The notes beneath the pieces are model-generated. The model did no database searches and was not told the origin of the DNA. It saw only the letters and a program-made list of their open reading frames with translations. 64,000 bases of DNA, from assembly GCF_003990445.1 (NCBI RefSeq), contig NZ_REEZ01000009.1:101861-165860 (forward strand), given 5' to 3'. This DNA is from Pararhodobacter zhoushanensis. GTDB taxonomy: Bacteria > Pseudomonadota > Alphaproteobacteria > Rhodobacterales > Rhodobacteraceae. A program made the translations under genes and the position numbers. This document shows positions 19,450 to 27,223 of this stretch, one piece after another. Each line of letters begins with the position of its first letter. The first letter of the stretch is position 1.

Positions 19450-21222
19450 GTGGAGAACCCGAGGAGCAAACCCATCGCCGCCCCCACCGACTCCCCCAGC
19501 CTTCGCACCCGTCTCTCAACCCTGTTGCGCGGGCTCTATCCCGAGCTCGATCCGCTGGCCCTGACCGGCGAGGTCATCGCCGCCTTCTGGCCCGATGCCC
19601 GCCCGCGCCGCCAGCGTCCGCGCCGCCCGTCCAACAACCTGTGGTCCGAGCGCGACGCGCTGGTCATCACCTATGGCAACTCGATCATCGACGGCCAGCA
19701 CAAGCCGCTGGATCTGCTGCTTGATTTCGTCGAGGGCAATCTGAAGGGCGCGGTGAACGGCGTGCATATCCTGCCGTTCTTCCCCTATACCTCGGACGAT
19801 GGCTTTGCCGTCACCGATTACTACAAGGTCGATCCGACGCTTGGCGACTGGCCCGACATCGCGCGGATCGGCTCCGAGTTCATGTTGATGTCCGATATGG
19901 TGCTCAACCATGTCTCGTCGCAGGGCACATGGTTCAACGATTACCGGCAGGGCAAAGCCCCCTTCGACCGGTTCTTCATGGAAGCCTCGCCCGAGGATGA
20001 CCTGAGCGCCGTCGTCCGCCCGCGCACCACCCCGTTGTTGCGGGAGGTCGACACCACCATGGGTCCACGCCATGTCTGGTGCACCTTCAGCCATGATCAG
20101 GTCGATCTCGATTTCCGCAACCCCGCCGTCTTGTTGGAGATCCTGCGTATCCTGCGCTTTCACATCGATCAGGGCGTGCGCATCATCCGGCTGGATGCCG
20201 TGGCTTTCGTGTGGAAGATACCCGGCTCGCCCTCGATCCATCTGCCGCAGACCCATGCGATCGTCAAACTGATGCGGGTGCTGGCGGATTTCGCGACGGA
20301 AAAGGTCATCCTGCTGACTGAAACCAACGTCCCCAAAGCCGAGAACCTCAGCTATTTCGGCCGCCGGGACGAGGCGCATATGGTCTATAACTTCCCGCTG
20401 CCGCCGCTGGTGCTGCACGCGGTGCTGGCCGGGAACGTGAAATACCTGCGCCGCTGGTTGCGCACCATGCCGCCTGCCCCGCTGGGCTGCGCCTATTTCA
20501 ACTTTTCCGCCAGCCATGACGGCATCGGCATGCGCCCGGTCGAAGGTATCCTGCCGCAGGACGAGATCGGCCAGATGATCACCGCCGTGCAGGATGCAGG
20601 CGGCTTGGTGTCGATGCGCTCACTGCCCGGCGGCGCACAAGCGCCTTACGAGATCAACTGCACCTATTTCGACGCGATGAGCCGCACCTTTGCGGGCGAC
20701 GAAGCGCTCAAGATCCCGCGTTTCCTGTGCTCGCAGACCGTGGTGATGTCGCTTGAGGGCATCCCGGCTTTCTACCTGCATTCCCTGATCGCCACGCCCA
20801 ATGACCACGAGGCCGTCACAAGGCGCGGCATGAACCGGGCGATCAACCGCCACCGCTGGCACTATCCCGATCTGCGCGAGGCATTGGCCGACCCCGCCAG
20901 CGATCAGGCGCAGGTGCTGGGCGAAATGCAGCGCCGGCTCAAGATCCGCGCGCGGCAGGCGGCATTCCATCCCAACGCCACGCAATTGACGTTGCAGATC
21001 GACGACCGGTTGCTGGGCGTCTGGCGTCAGTCGCTGGACCGCCATCAGTCGATCTTTGCGCTGCACAATGTCTCGGCCGAGAGCATCGAGCTGGACGCCT
21101 ATGATCTCAACCTGATCGACGACGAAGACTGGCGCGATCTGCTGACCAATGAGGCGATCATCGCCGACGGGGTGATCCCGATGGCGCCCTATCAGTGCCG
21201 CTGGATCACCAACACCGGTTGA
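19450..21222 (+). CDS. GH13_18 sugar phosphorylase, probable glucosylglycerate phosphorylase
   Basis: This 590-aa alpha-amylase-fold enzyme belongs to the sucrose-phosphorylase-like subfamily. The catalytic residues are visible: nucleophile D249 in GVRIIRLDAVAF, acid/base E291 in LLTETNVP and stabiliser D357 in ASHDGIG. Members split sucrose, glucosylglycerate or related glucosides with phosphate to give glucose 1-phosphate. The adjoining glucosyl-3-phosphoglycerate synthase and phosphatase genes make glucosylglycerate the likeliest substrate. The start is uncertain: GTG at 19450 gives this frame, but GAGGAG (19461-19466) points to an in-frame ATC at 19474. The gene converges on the synthase gene with four bases between stops. 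Confidence 0.85.
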   Translation: MENPRSKPIAAPTDSPSLRTRLSTLLRGLYPELDPLALTGEVIAAFWPDARPRRQRPRRPSNNLWSERDALVITYGNSIIDGQHKPLDLLLDFVEGNLKGAVNGVHILPFFPYTSDDGFAVTDYYKVDPTLGDWPDIARIGSEFMLMSDMVLNHVSSQGTWFNDYRQGKAPFDRFFMEASPEDDLSAVVRPRTTPLLREVDTTMGPRHVWCTFSHDQVDLDFRNPAVLLEILRILRFHIDQGVRIIRLDAVAFVWKIPGSPSIHLPQTHAIVKLMRVLADFATEKVILLTETNVPKAENLSYFGRRDEAHMVYNFPLPPLVLHAVLAGNVKYLRRWLRTMPPAPLGCAYFNFSASHDGIGMRPVEGILPQDEIGQMITAVQDAGGLVSMRSLPGGAQAPYEINCTYFDAMSRTFAGDEALKIPRFLCSQTVVMSLEGIPAFYLHSLIATPNDHEAVTRRGMNRAINRHRWHYPDLREALADPASDQAQVLGEMQRRLKIRARQAAFHPNATQLTLQIDDRLLGVWRQSLDRHQSIFALHNVSAESIELDAYDLNLIDDEDWRDLLTNEAIIADGVIPMAPYQCRWITNTG

Positions 21223-21226
21223 GGCG

Positions 21227-22453
21227 TTATGCCGGCGTGCTGTCGGCCATGTCGGCAGAGACCGCCGCTTTGAAATCACTCAGGAAACTCGGGTCCGCGG
21301 CGTGGACGAGGTTCCAATTCGGGATGAACGGCAGCTCTTGCGGGTTTTCCAGAAAGACCTGGCCCGCCTGAATGATGTTCTCGGCAAAGAGCGTGATCGA
21401 GCGTTCCTCGGCCGGCCGGTCGAATTTTAGCCCGTTCATCTGGGCCTCGTGCGAGTAGACCTCAAGCATATCCAGCGCCCGGCGATAGTACGTCGCTTTG
21501 AGTGTGCGGAAGATGTTGGGGGATAGCACCACGCCATCGGCGGCCATCTTGCGGAAGATCGCCTTGCAGATGTCCATCGACATCCGGTTAAGACCGCCCA
21601 AAGCATCCTCTGCCGACAGCTCCTGATGCTTGTGGTCATAGAGATCGGCAATCTCGACCTGACAGACCGCGCGCGGCCCCAGATTGCGCCAGGCCTCGGA
21701 GAGCACGCCGATTTCCAGCCCCCAGTCCGAGGGCATGCGCAGATCGGGCAGCGTCGCAGTGCGCATGGCGAATTCGCCCGACAGGGGGTAGCGAAAGGCG
21801 CGCAGGTAATCGATGTAATCGCTCGCCCCCAACACCTTGCGCAATGAGATCAGCAAGGGGCTGACCAGATTGCGCGTCACCCTGCCGCCCAGCTTGTCAT
21901 TGCCGACGCGGGCGTAAAACCCTTTGGACAGATGATAAGGGAAAGCCGGGTGCGCGACCGGATAGACCAGCCGCGAGAGCATCTCACGGTGATAGGTCAC
22001 GATGTCACAATCATGGATCGCCATCACCGCGCTGTCGGCGCAGCCGATCAGGTAGCCCAGACAGCCCCAGACATTGCGGCCCTTGCCCGGCTCGATCGGC
22101 CCCAGCCCGTGCGGTTCCAGCCGCTCCATCAGCGCCTTCATGCGCGGGCCGTCGTTCCAGATCACCACATGGTTCTGCGGCAGCCGGGCAAAGAAGCGGC
22201 GGGCGTGCAGGTATTGCGCGTGCGTGGCGGCGTCCAGACCGATGATGATGCGGTGCAGGTACTTCACCTTCGACAGCTCATCGAGGATGTTTTGCAGCGC
22301 GTCGCCTTCCAGTTCGGAAAACAGCGAGGGCAGGATCAGGCTGATCTTGCGGGTCTGGGCGAAGGTTTCCAGCCGGTATTCCAGCTCTTCCAGCGAGCGG
22401 GTGCGCAGGTTGTGAAACTGGGCGATATTGCCGTTCTGGTGAAAGTCAGCCAT
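21227..22453 (-). CDS. gpgS: Glucosyl-3-phosphoglycerate synthase-like glycosyltransferase (GT81)
   Basis: The 408-aa retaining GT-A glycosyltransferase has the nucleotide-sugar/metal motif AIHDCDIV (D148, D150), an N-terminal LILPSLFSELEG segment and GPGKGRN-like loop EPGKGRNVWG. These fit GpgS, which joins glucose from a nucleotide sugar to 3-phosphoglycerate in the first step to glucosylglycerate, a compatible solute used under salt stress and nitrogen limitation. Its start overlaps the HAD phosphatase gene by 8 bp. Other GT81 activities (mannosyl transfer) are not excluded by sequence alone. Confidence 0.8.
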   Translation of the reverse strand: MADFHQNGNIAQFHNLRTRSLEELEYRLETFAQTRKISLILPSLFSELEGDALQNILDELSKVKYLHRIIIGLDAATHAQYLHARRFFARLPQNHVVIWNDGPRMKALMERLEPHGLGPIEPGKGRNVWGCLGYLIGCADSAVMAIHDCDIVTYHREMLSRLVYPVAHPAFPYHLSKGFYARVGNDKLGGRVTRNLVSPLLISLRKVLGASDYIDYLRAFRYPLSGEFAMRTATLPDLRMPSDWGLEIGVLSEAWRNLGPRAVCQVEIADLYDHKHQELSAEDALGGLNRMSMDICKAIFRKMAADGVVLSPNIFRTLKATYYRRALDMLEVYSHEAQMNGLKFDRPAEERSITLFAENIIQAGQVFLENPQELPFIPNWNLVHAADPSFLSDFKAAVSADMADSTPA

Positions 22454-23219
22454 CGAGCCGGTCTCCTTGTTCCATCACGCCAAGGCCGCGCAGCACGGCC
22501 TCCAGCCCTTCGCGCCAGCCTGCGGGCCCCTCGCCCTGCGTGCGCAGGATACGTCCCGTGTCTTCGCCGGGCAGCGGCGGCAGGCCCGGTCCGTGGGTGT
22601 TGCGCACAACGATGCCATGGTCGGCGGCGGTGAGCAGTTCGGCGTCGTTGGGCGCGTCGCCCAAAGCGATGGTCAGATCCGGGCGCAGCTGCGCTTTGAG
22701 GTCGGCCAACCGCCCGGCCTTTGTGCCGCCAAAGGACAGCGTCAGGAACCGCCCGCCGCGTCGGGCGCTGATGCCGCGTGTTTCGAGCGCGGTCAGGAAC
22801 TCGGCCAGCCCTGGGTCTTCCCCCAGCCACAGTCCCGGCTCGGAATAGGCGCGGGTGCGGGCAAGGCTGGCCTCGGCTTGTGACAGGCCGGTGACAGCGG
22901 ACAGCTCAGCGACGCTCATATCGCCAAAGCCCTGAAACGGCGCGTTAATCTCGGCCAATGCCGCGCGTAACCGCCGATAGGCCGTGTCGTCGAACCGCCC
23001 GTCAAACACCGCCGCGCCATTTTCGACAATCGCCGGCCAGCGTTGCAGGCCCAGCCGTTCTTGCCACACGGTAATCTCGGCCCCGGTCTTCGAGGACGCC
23101 AGCACCACCGGCACGTCGCGCGCCGCCAGCCAGTCCAGCATCGGTTGCGCAGAGGCGTAGGAATAGGTTGCGTGGTCGAGCAATGTCCCGTCGAGATCAC
23201 TCACGATCATCAGCCGCAT
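22446..23219 (-). CDS. HAD-IIB phosphatase, probable glucosyl-3-phosphoglycerate phosphatase
   Basis: This 257-aa protein starts with the HAD nucleophile motif IVSDLDGTLLD (D8, D10), has a C2-type cap containing WLGEDPGLAEFL, and ends with the metal-binding motif ALGDAPNDAELL. It resembles mannosyl-3-phosphoglycerate phosphatases (MpgP/YedP type). Placed first in an operon with GpgS, it most likely removes the phosphate from glucosyl-3-phosphoglycerate to give glucosylglycerate. Confidence 0.8.
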   Translation of the reverse strand: MRLMIVSDLDGTLLDHATYSYASAQPMLDWLAARDVPVVLASSKTGAEITVWQERLGLQRWPAIVENGAAVFDGRFDDTAYRRLRAALAEINAPFQGFGDMSVAELSAVTGLSQAEASLARTRAYSEPGLWLGEDPGLAEFLTALETRGISARRGGRFLTLSFGGTKAGRLADLKAQLRPDLTIALGDAPNDAELLTAADHGIVVRNTHGPGLPPLPGEDTGRILRTQGEGPAGWREGLEAVLRGLGVMEQGDRLDG

Positions 23220-23331
23220 GATTGCTCCTGTCTTTACAGGACCAACCTAGGGCCGCTGCCCGGGCTTGGCCATGCAACAGCGCATCCTACACCTCAGCCG
23301 TTCGCGAAGTGCCTCATTTTCGGGCAGCGCT

Positions 23332-24105
23332 TTAGGCCAGCCCGCGCGTGAACCGCCGCTCAAGCCAGCGGAACCCCAGCGCGATCAGCCCGGCGATGAT
23401 CAGGTAGATCAGCGCCAGCAACAGGAGCGGCTCGTAGATCACGAATGTGTCTTGCCGCACCCGGCTGGCGACCGCGTAAATGTCGATTACCGTGATCGTC
23501 GCCACCAGCGGTGTCGCTTTCAGCTGCAGCACCGTCTCGCCGCCCAAGGTCGGCAACGCGCGGGCCAGCGCCTGCGGCAGCCAGATACGGCGGAACACCG
23601 CGAAGCGCGACAAGCCATAGGCCCGCGCGGCCTCAAGCTGACCATGCGGCACCGATTTGAACGCGCCGCGCATCACCTCGCCCTCATACCCTGCATAGCT
23701 GAGCGACAGCGCCAGCAGCGCATAGGGCCAGGCCTGCCGCAGATAGGGCCATAGCTCGGACTGGCGGATCCACGGATATTGCGGGAACAGGCTGCCCAGA
23801 CCGTAGTAGATCAACCAGATCTGCAACAGCAGCGGCGTGCCCCGGATCAGCGTGCAGAACCAGCGCGCGGGCGCGGCCAGCCAGAACGGCCCCGCCGCCT
23901 GCGCCAACCCCAGCGGCAGGGCCATGCTGAACCCGATGAGCAGCGACAAGGCCAGCAGCCAGAGTGTCCGCCAAAGGCCCTGCGCGCCCAGTTCGGCATA
24001 GCGTGGAATCCAGTCCCAGCGCATCGTCAGCCCGGCCCAGACCATCACCCCCAGCGCAACGGCGATCAGCCCCACACGGTGCGGTTGCAGCCGGTCACGC
24101 CTCAT
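23332..24105 (-). CDS. Polar amino acid ABC transporter permease (HisM/ArtM family), second of two
   Basis: The 257-aa membrane protein has about five transmembrane helices and the EAA loop GQLEAARAYGLSRFAVFRRI characteristic of His/Glu/Gln/Arg/opine importers. It overlaps the preceding permease gene by 4 bp and ends the operon. No ATP-binding gene follows, which is unusual for this transporter type. Confidence 0.9.
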   Translation of the reverse strand: MRRDRLQPHRVGLIAVALGVMVWAGLTMRWDWIPRYAELGAQGLWRTLWLLALSLLIGFSMALPLGLAQAAGPFWLAAPARWFCTLIRGTPLLLQIWLIYYGLGSLFPQYPWIRQSELWPYLRQAWPYALLALSLSYAGYEGEVMRGAFKSVPHGQLEAARAYGLSRFAVFRRIWLPQALARALPTLGGETVLQLKATPLVATITVIDIYAVASRVRQDTFVIYEPLLLLALIYLIIAGLIALGFRWLERRFTRGLA

Positions 24106-24851
24106 GCCCGCGCCCCCGCCTGTCCACGCCGGAACCGCGTCTCAAGCCACCCGAACAGCCGTCCGGACAACAGCGTCATCAGAAGGTACAAAGCCCCGGC
24201 GGCAAGGAAAAACGTGAAATACGCGCGGGTTGACCCGGCAGCCTGCCGCGTCTCCAGCGTCAGCTCGCTAAAGCCGACGATGGCCAGCAACGCCGTATCC
24301 TTGGTCGCAATCAGCCACAGGTTCGACAGGCCCGGCAGCGCCAGCGGCAGCATGGCCGGAAAGGTCACGCGCCGGAACGTCTGCACCGGCCCCATGCCAT
24401 AGGCGCGCGCCGCCTCCAGCTGACCGCGTGGCACCGACTGGATCGCGCCGCGCAGCACTTCGGTGGCATAGGCACCCTGCACGATGCCAAGAACGCCGAT
24501 CCCGGCAGCAAGGCCGGAAATCTCGATCGGCCGCTGGCCCAGAAGTTGCAGAAACTGATTCAGAAGATCCGTGCCTGCATAATAAAGCAGCAGGATCAGA
24601 ATGAGTTCGGGCACCGCGCGCACCACGGTCGTATAGACCGCCAGCAGATCACGCGTCACCGGCCCGCCGCCCAGCTTGCCCAAGGCCCCCAGCGTGCCGA
24701 TGAAGCACCCGACCGCAAAGGCCCCCAGCGCGATGATCAGCGAATTTGCTGCCCCACGCAAAAGATTGCCGCCCCAGCCCGGAGGCTCGAGCGACAAGAG
24801 CGTGACCGAGGATTCAAGCCCCGGCCACACCGAATAAAGCCAGTCAAGCAA
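24102..24851 (-). CDS. Polar amino acid ABC transporter permease (HisQ/ArtQ family), first of two
   Basis: This 249-aa permease shows the family segments LRGAANSLIIALGAFAVG and the EAA loop GQLEAARAYGMGPVQTFRRV. It pairs with the overlapping second permease to form the import channel for the binding protein encoded 3 bp upstream. The divergent arginine-pathway genes suggest arginine or an arginine derivative as cargo. Confidence 0.9.
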   Translation of the reverse strand: MLDWLYSVWPGLESSVTLLSLEPPGWGGNLLRGAANSLIIALGAFAVGCFIGTLGALGKLGGGPVTRDLLAVYTTVVRAVPELILILLLYYAGTDLLNQFLQLLGQRPIEISGLAAGIGVLGIVQGAYATEVLRGAIQSVPRGQLEAARAYGMGPVQTFRRVTFPAMLPLALPGLSNLWLIATKDTALLAIVGFSELTLETRQAAGSTRAYFTFFLAAGALYLLMTLLSGRLFGWLETRFRRGQAGARA

Positions 24852-24854
24852 CGC

Positions 24855-25619
24855 TTACTGGCCGTAGATCGACGTTGCGAAGTACCGCGCGGTGATCTCG
24901 TCATAAACGCCATTCGCCACGATGGCAGCGATCCCGGCGTTGAACTGCTCGCGCAGAGCGTCGTCGCCCTTGCGCAGCCCCACGCCAACGCCCGAGCCCA
25001 GGATCGCCTCGTCATGCGCCACGGCCCCTTTCAGCTCGCAGCACGCCCCGGCGTCCGAGCTGAGGAATTCGTCCAGTGCCAGACTGTCGGCCTGCGTCGC
25101 GTCGATCCGGCCCGAGGCGAGATCCTGATTGGCCTCATCCTGCGTCTGATAGGTGCGGATCTCGGTCTCGCCCTCAAAATACTGCTGCGCATAGGTCTGG
25201 TGCACAGTCGACACCTGAACGCCCAGCACCATGCCCGCCATGCCTTCGGGCGACGCGTCCATTTCCATGTCGCGCTGACCGACGATCACGGTTGGCGTGT
25301 TGTAGTAAGGGTCCGAGAAATCAATGGTCTGCAGCCGGTCATCGGTGATCGACATCGAGGCCATGATCGCGTCGATCCGGTTCGAGACCAGCGCCGGAAT
25401 GATCCCGTCCCAGGCGGTCGGGGTGATCTCGCACTCCATCGCGGCGGCTTCGCAGACGGCGTTGATGATATCGACTTCCCAGCCCACCCAGTTGCCCGCC
25501 GCATCGGGGGCGGCAAAAGGCGGATAGGGTTCAGAGGCGATGCCAATGCGGACGGGGTCAGCGGCGGCGGCACCGGCAAGCAAAGCCAGAGCGGACGCGG
25601 TCAGGAGAATGGATTTCAT
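24855..25619 (-). CDS. Polar amino acid ABC transporter substrate-binding protein (SBP family 3, arginine/lysine/ornithine type)
   Basis: The 254-aa protein has a signal peptide ending AGAAAA-DP and family 3 features: VRIGIASEPYPPF, VGWEVDIINAVC, WDGIIPALVSNRIDAIMASM and FSDPYYNTP. These resemble LAO/ArgT/ArtJ binding proteins of cationic amino acids. Several cysteines (in the AVCEAAAMEC and GACCEL segments) could form disulfides in the periplasm. It leads the three-gene importer operon, divergent from the arginine-catabolic operon. Confidence 0.9.
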   Translation of the reverse strand: MKSILLTASALALLAGAAAADPVRIGIASEPYPPFAAPDAAGNWVGWEVDIINAVCEAAAMECEITPTAWDGIIPALVSNRIDAIMASMSITDDRLQTIDFSDPYYNTPTVIVGQRDMEMDASPEGMAGMVLGVQVSTVHQTYAQQYFEGETEIRTYQTQDEANQDLASGRIDATQADSLALDEFLSSDAGACCELKGAVAHDEAILGSGVGVGLRKGDDALREQFNAGIAAIVANGVYDEITARYFATSIYGQ

Positions 25620-25687
25620 GGTTACCTCTTCTGTTGCGGCACTGTTGGTCGCGCCTGTGTTTGTTCTTGTAGAAGGCCAAAACTTTG

Positions 25688-25711
25688 GTAATTGTGCAAG
25701 TGTATAATTAC
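25688..25711. promoter_or_regulatory. Candidate operator palindrome over a -10 box, upstream of DDAH-like gene
   Basis: GTAATT (25688-25693) and AATTAC (25706-25711) form the outer arms of a 24-bp imperfect palindrome; a TATAAT -10-like hexamer lies inside it at 25703-25708. The site is in the 110-bp divergent region between the importer and the DDAH-like operon. Such placement suits repression by the TetR protein encoded in the operon. I see no convincing -35. Confidence 0.5.
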
Positions 25712-25729
25712 TGCACGGAGGGCTCTCGC

Positions 25730-26599
25730 ATGACCTATGGCGCCGAAGACCGCACGAAACCGCTCGCCCGCGTCCTGATGCGTGCGCCCGGTCCGGCCAT
25801 GGCCGCCGCCGAGGCTGAACAGTGGCACTATGGCCCCGGCTTCAATCCGCAGCGCGCCGAGTCCCAGCACGCCGGGCTTGCCCGTATCGTCGCCGCTTCG
25901 GGCGCAGAAATCCACTGGATTCCGTCCAACGACGACGGGATGTCGGATGCCGTCTTCGTGCAGGACCCGTCATTTGTCACCCGCGCGGGCGCTGTCGTGC
26001 TCAACATGGGCAAGGCCCTGCGCCGCGGCGAACCCGCTCTGCACGTGGCCACCTATGAGGCGCTCGGCGTGCCGGTCATTGGCCAGTTGAGCGGCGACGC
26101 GACGGTCGAATCGGGCGATTGCGTCTGGATCGACCCCGATACGCTGGCGATTGGTCGGGGTGCCCGCTCGACCCAGGCGGGCATCGACGCGGTCGCCGCC
26201 ATCCTTGCCCCGCACGGGATGTCCGTCGTCGCCTATGACCTGCCCTACTGGACCGGGCCCGAGGCCTGCCTGCACCTGATGTCGCTGATCTCGCCGCTCG
26301 GCCCCAAGCTGGCACTGATCCACGCGCCGCTTCTGCCCTACGCGCTCTGGGCCGATCTGACCGCGCGTGGCTGGACACTGCTGCACGCGCCTGCTGATGA
26401 ATTCGCAGCGTCAAACGGGCTTAGCCTGAATGTGCTGATGCTCTGCCCGCAAGACGTTGTGATGGTCGCGGGCTTTCCCAAAACCCTCAAACTGATGGAG
26501 GACGCGGGCTGCCGCGTGCAAACCTTCGAAGGCGACGCACTCTGTATCGCGTGCGAGGGGGGGCCGACCTGCCTGACCCGCCCGGTCCTGCGGCAATGA
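25730..26599 (+). CDS. Dimethylarginine dimethylaminohydrolase-like / arginine deiminase superfamily hydrolase
   Basis: The 289-aa protein fits the guanidine-modifying superfamily: VFVQDPSF (D79), TVESGDCVW (E127, D130), LHLMS with catalytic His182, and the C-terminal nucleophile Cys281 in GGPTCLTRP. DDAH splits methylated arginines into citrulline and methylamines; relatives act on arginine or other guanidines. The ATG at 25730 follows GGAGGG. It overlaps the TetR gene by 4 bp and heads an operon with arginine transaminase and ketoarginine decarboxylase genes, so the substrate is probably arginine-derived. Confidence 0.85.
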   Translation: MTYGAEDRTKPLARVLMRAPGPAMAAAEAEQWHYGPGFNPQRAESQHAGLARIVAASGAEIHWIPSNDDGMSDAVFVQDPSFVTRAGAVVLNMGKALRRGEPALHVATYEALGVPVIGQLSGDATVESGDCVWIDPDTLAIGRGARSTQAGIDAVAAILAPHGMSVVAYDLPYWTGPEACLHLMSLISPLGPKLALIHAPLLPYALWADLTARGWTLLHAPADEFAASNGLSLNVLMLCPQDVVMVAGFPKTLKLMEDAGCRVQTFEGDALCIACEGGPTCLTRPVLRQ

Positions 26600-27222
26600 C
26601 CGAGCGCCGCTCATTCGTTCGCGCGGGCGAAGAAACCCGCCGCGCCGCGCTGATCGACGCCACGCTCGACCTGATCGCCGAGGGGGGGCCGCAAGCCGCC
26701 ACCGTCCGCGCCATTGCGTTGCGGGCAGGCGTCACCCCGGGACTGATCCGGCATTACTTCGACACCAAAGAAGACCTCGTCGCCGCCGCGCATGAAACAC
26801 TGATGAACGGCCTGACCGAGGCCAGCGCAGCGCAACTTGACGAACTTCCCGACGACCCGCTGGCCCGGCTGGCTGGCTTTGTCGGCAACGCGGTTTCGCC
26901 CCCGGTCACCGATCCGCGCGGCGTGGCGCTCTGGGCGGCGTCGATGCAGTTGGTGCCGCGCGACTCGGCGATGCGCGCGGTTCACGAAGCCACCTATCTG
27001 GGCTTTCGCGGACGGCTTGAGGACATGATCTGCGAGGCACTGCACGCGGCTGGGCGCCCGACCCAAAGCAGCCGTGCGCTGGCCATCGCGGGAAATGCGC
27101 TGCTCGACGGTCTGTGGATCGAGGCTGGCGCCCTGCCCGGCCACTTCGCGCCAGGAGAGCTGAAATCCATTGCGATCAATGCCTTCTCGCGTCTTCTTGA
27201 ACTTGAACTGCCTGAGGGTTGA
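26596..27222 (+). CDS. TetR family transcriptional regulator (BetI-like)
   Basis: This 208-aa protein has a TetR DNA-binding domain with the helix-turn-helix AIALRAGVTPGLIRHYF followed by DTKEDLVAAAHETL, close in style to BetI. The C-terminal ligand domain is unremarkable. Being inside the operon, with overlapping start, it probably controls this operon and perhaps the divergent importer through the palindrome at 25688-25711. The inducer is likely arginine or a product of the pathway (inference). Confidence 0.88.
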   Translation: MTERRSFVRAGEETRRAALIDATLDLIAEGGPQAATVRAIALRAGVTPGLIRHYFDTKEDLVAAAHETLMNGLTEASAAQLDELPDDPLARLAGFVGNAVSPPVTDPRGVALWAASMQLVPRDSAMRAVHEATYLGFRGRLEDMICEALHAAGRPTQSSRALAIAGNALLDGLWIEAGALPGHFAPGELKSIAINAFSRLLELELPEG

Positions 27223-27223
27223 G

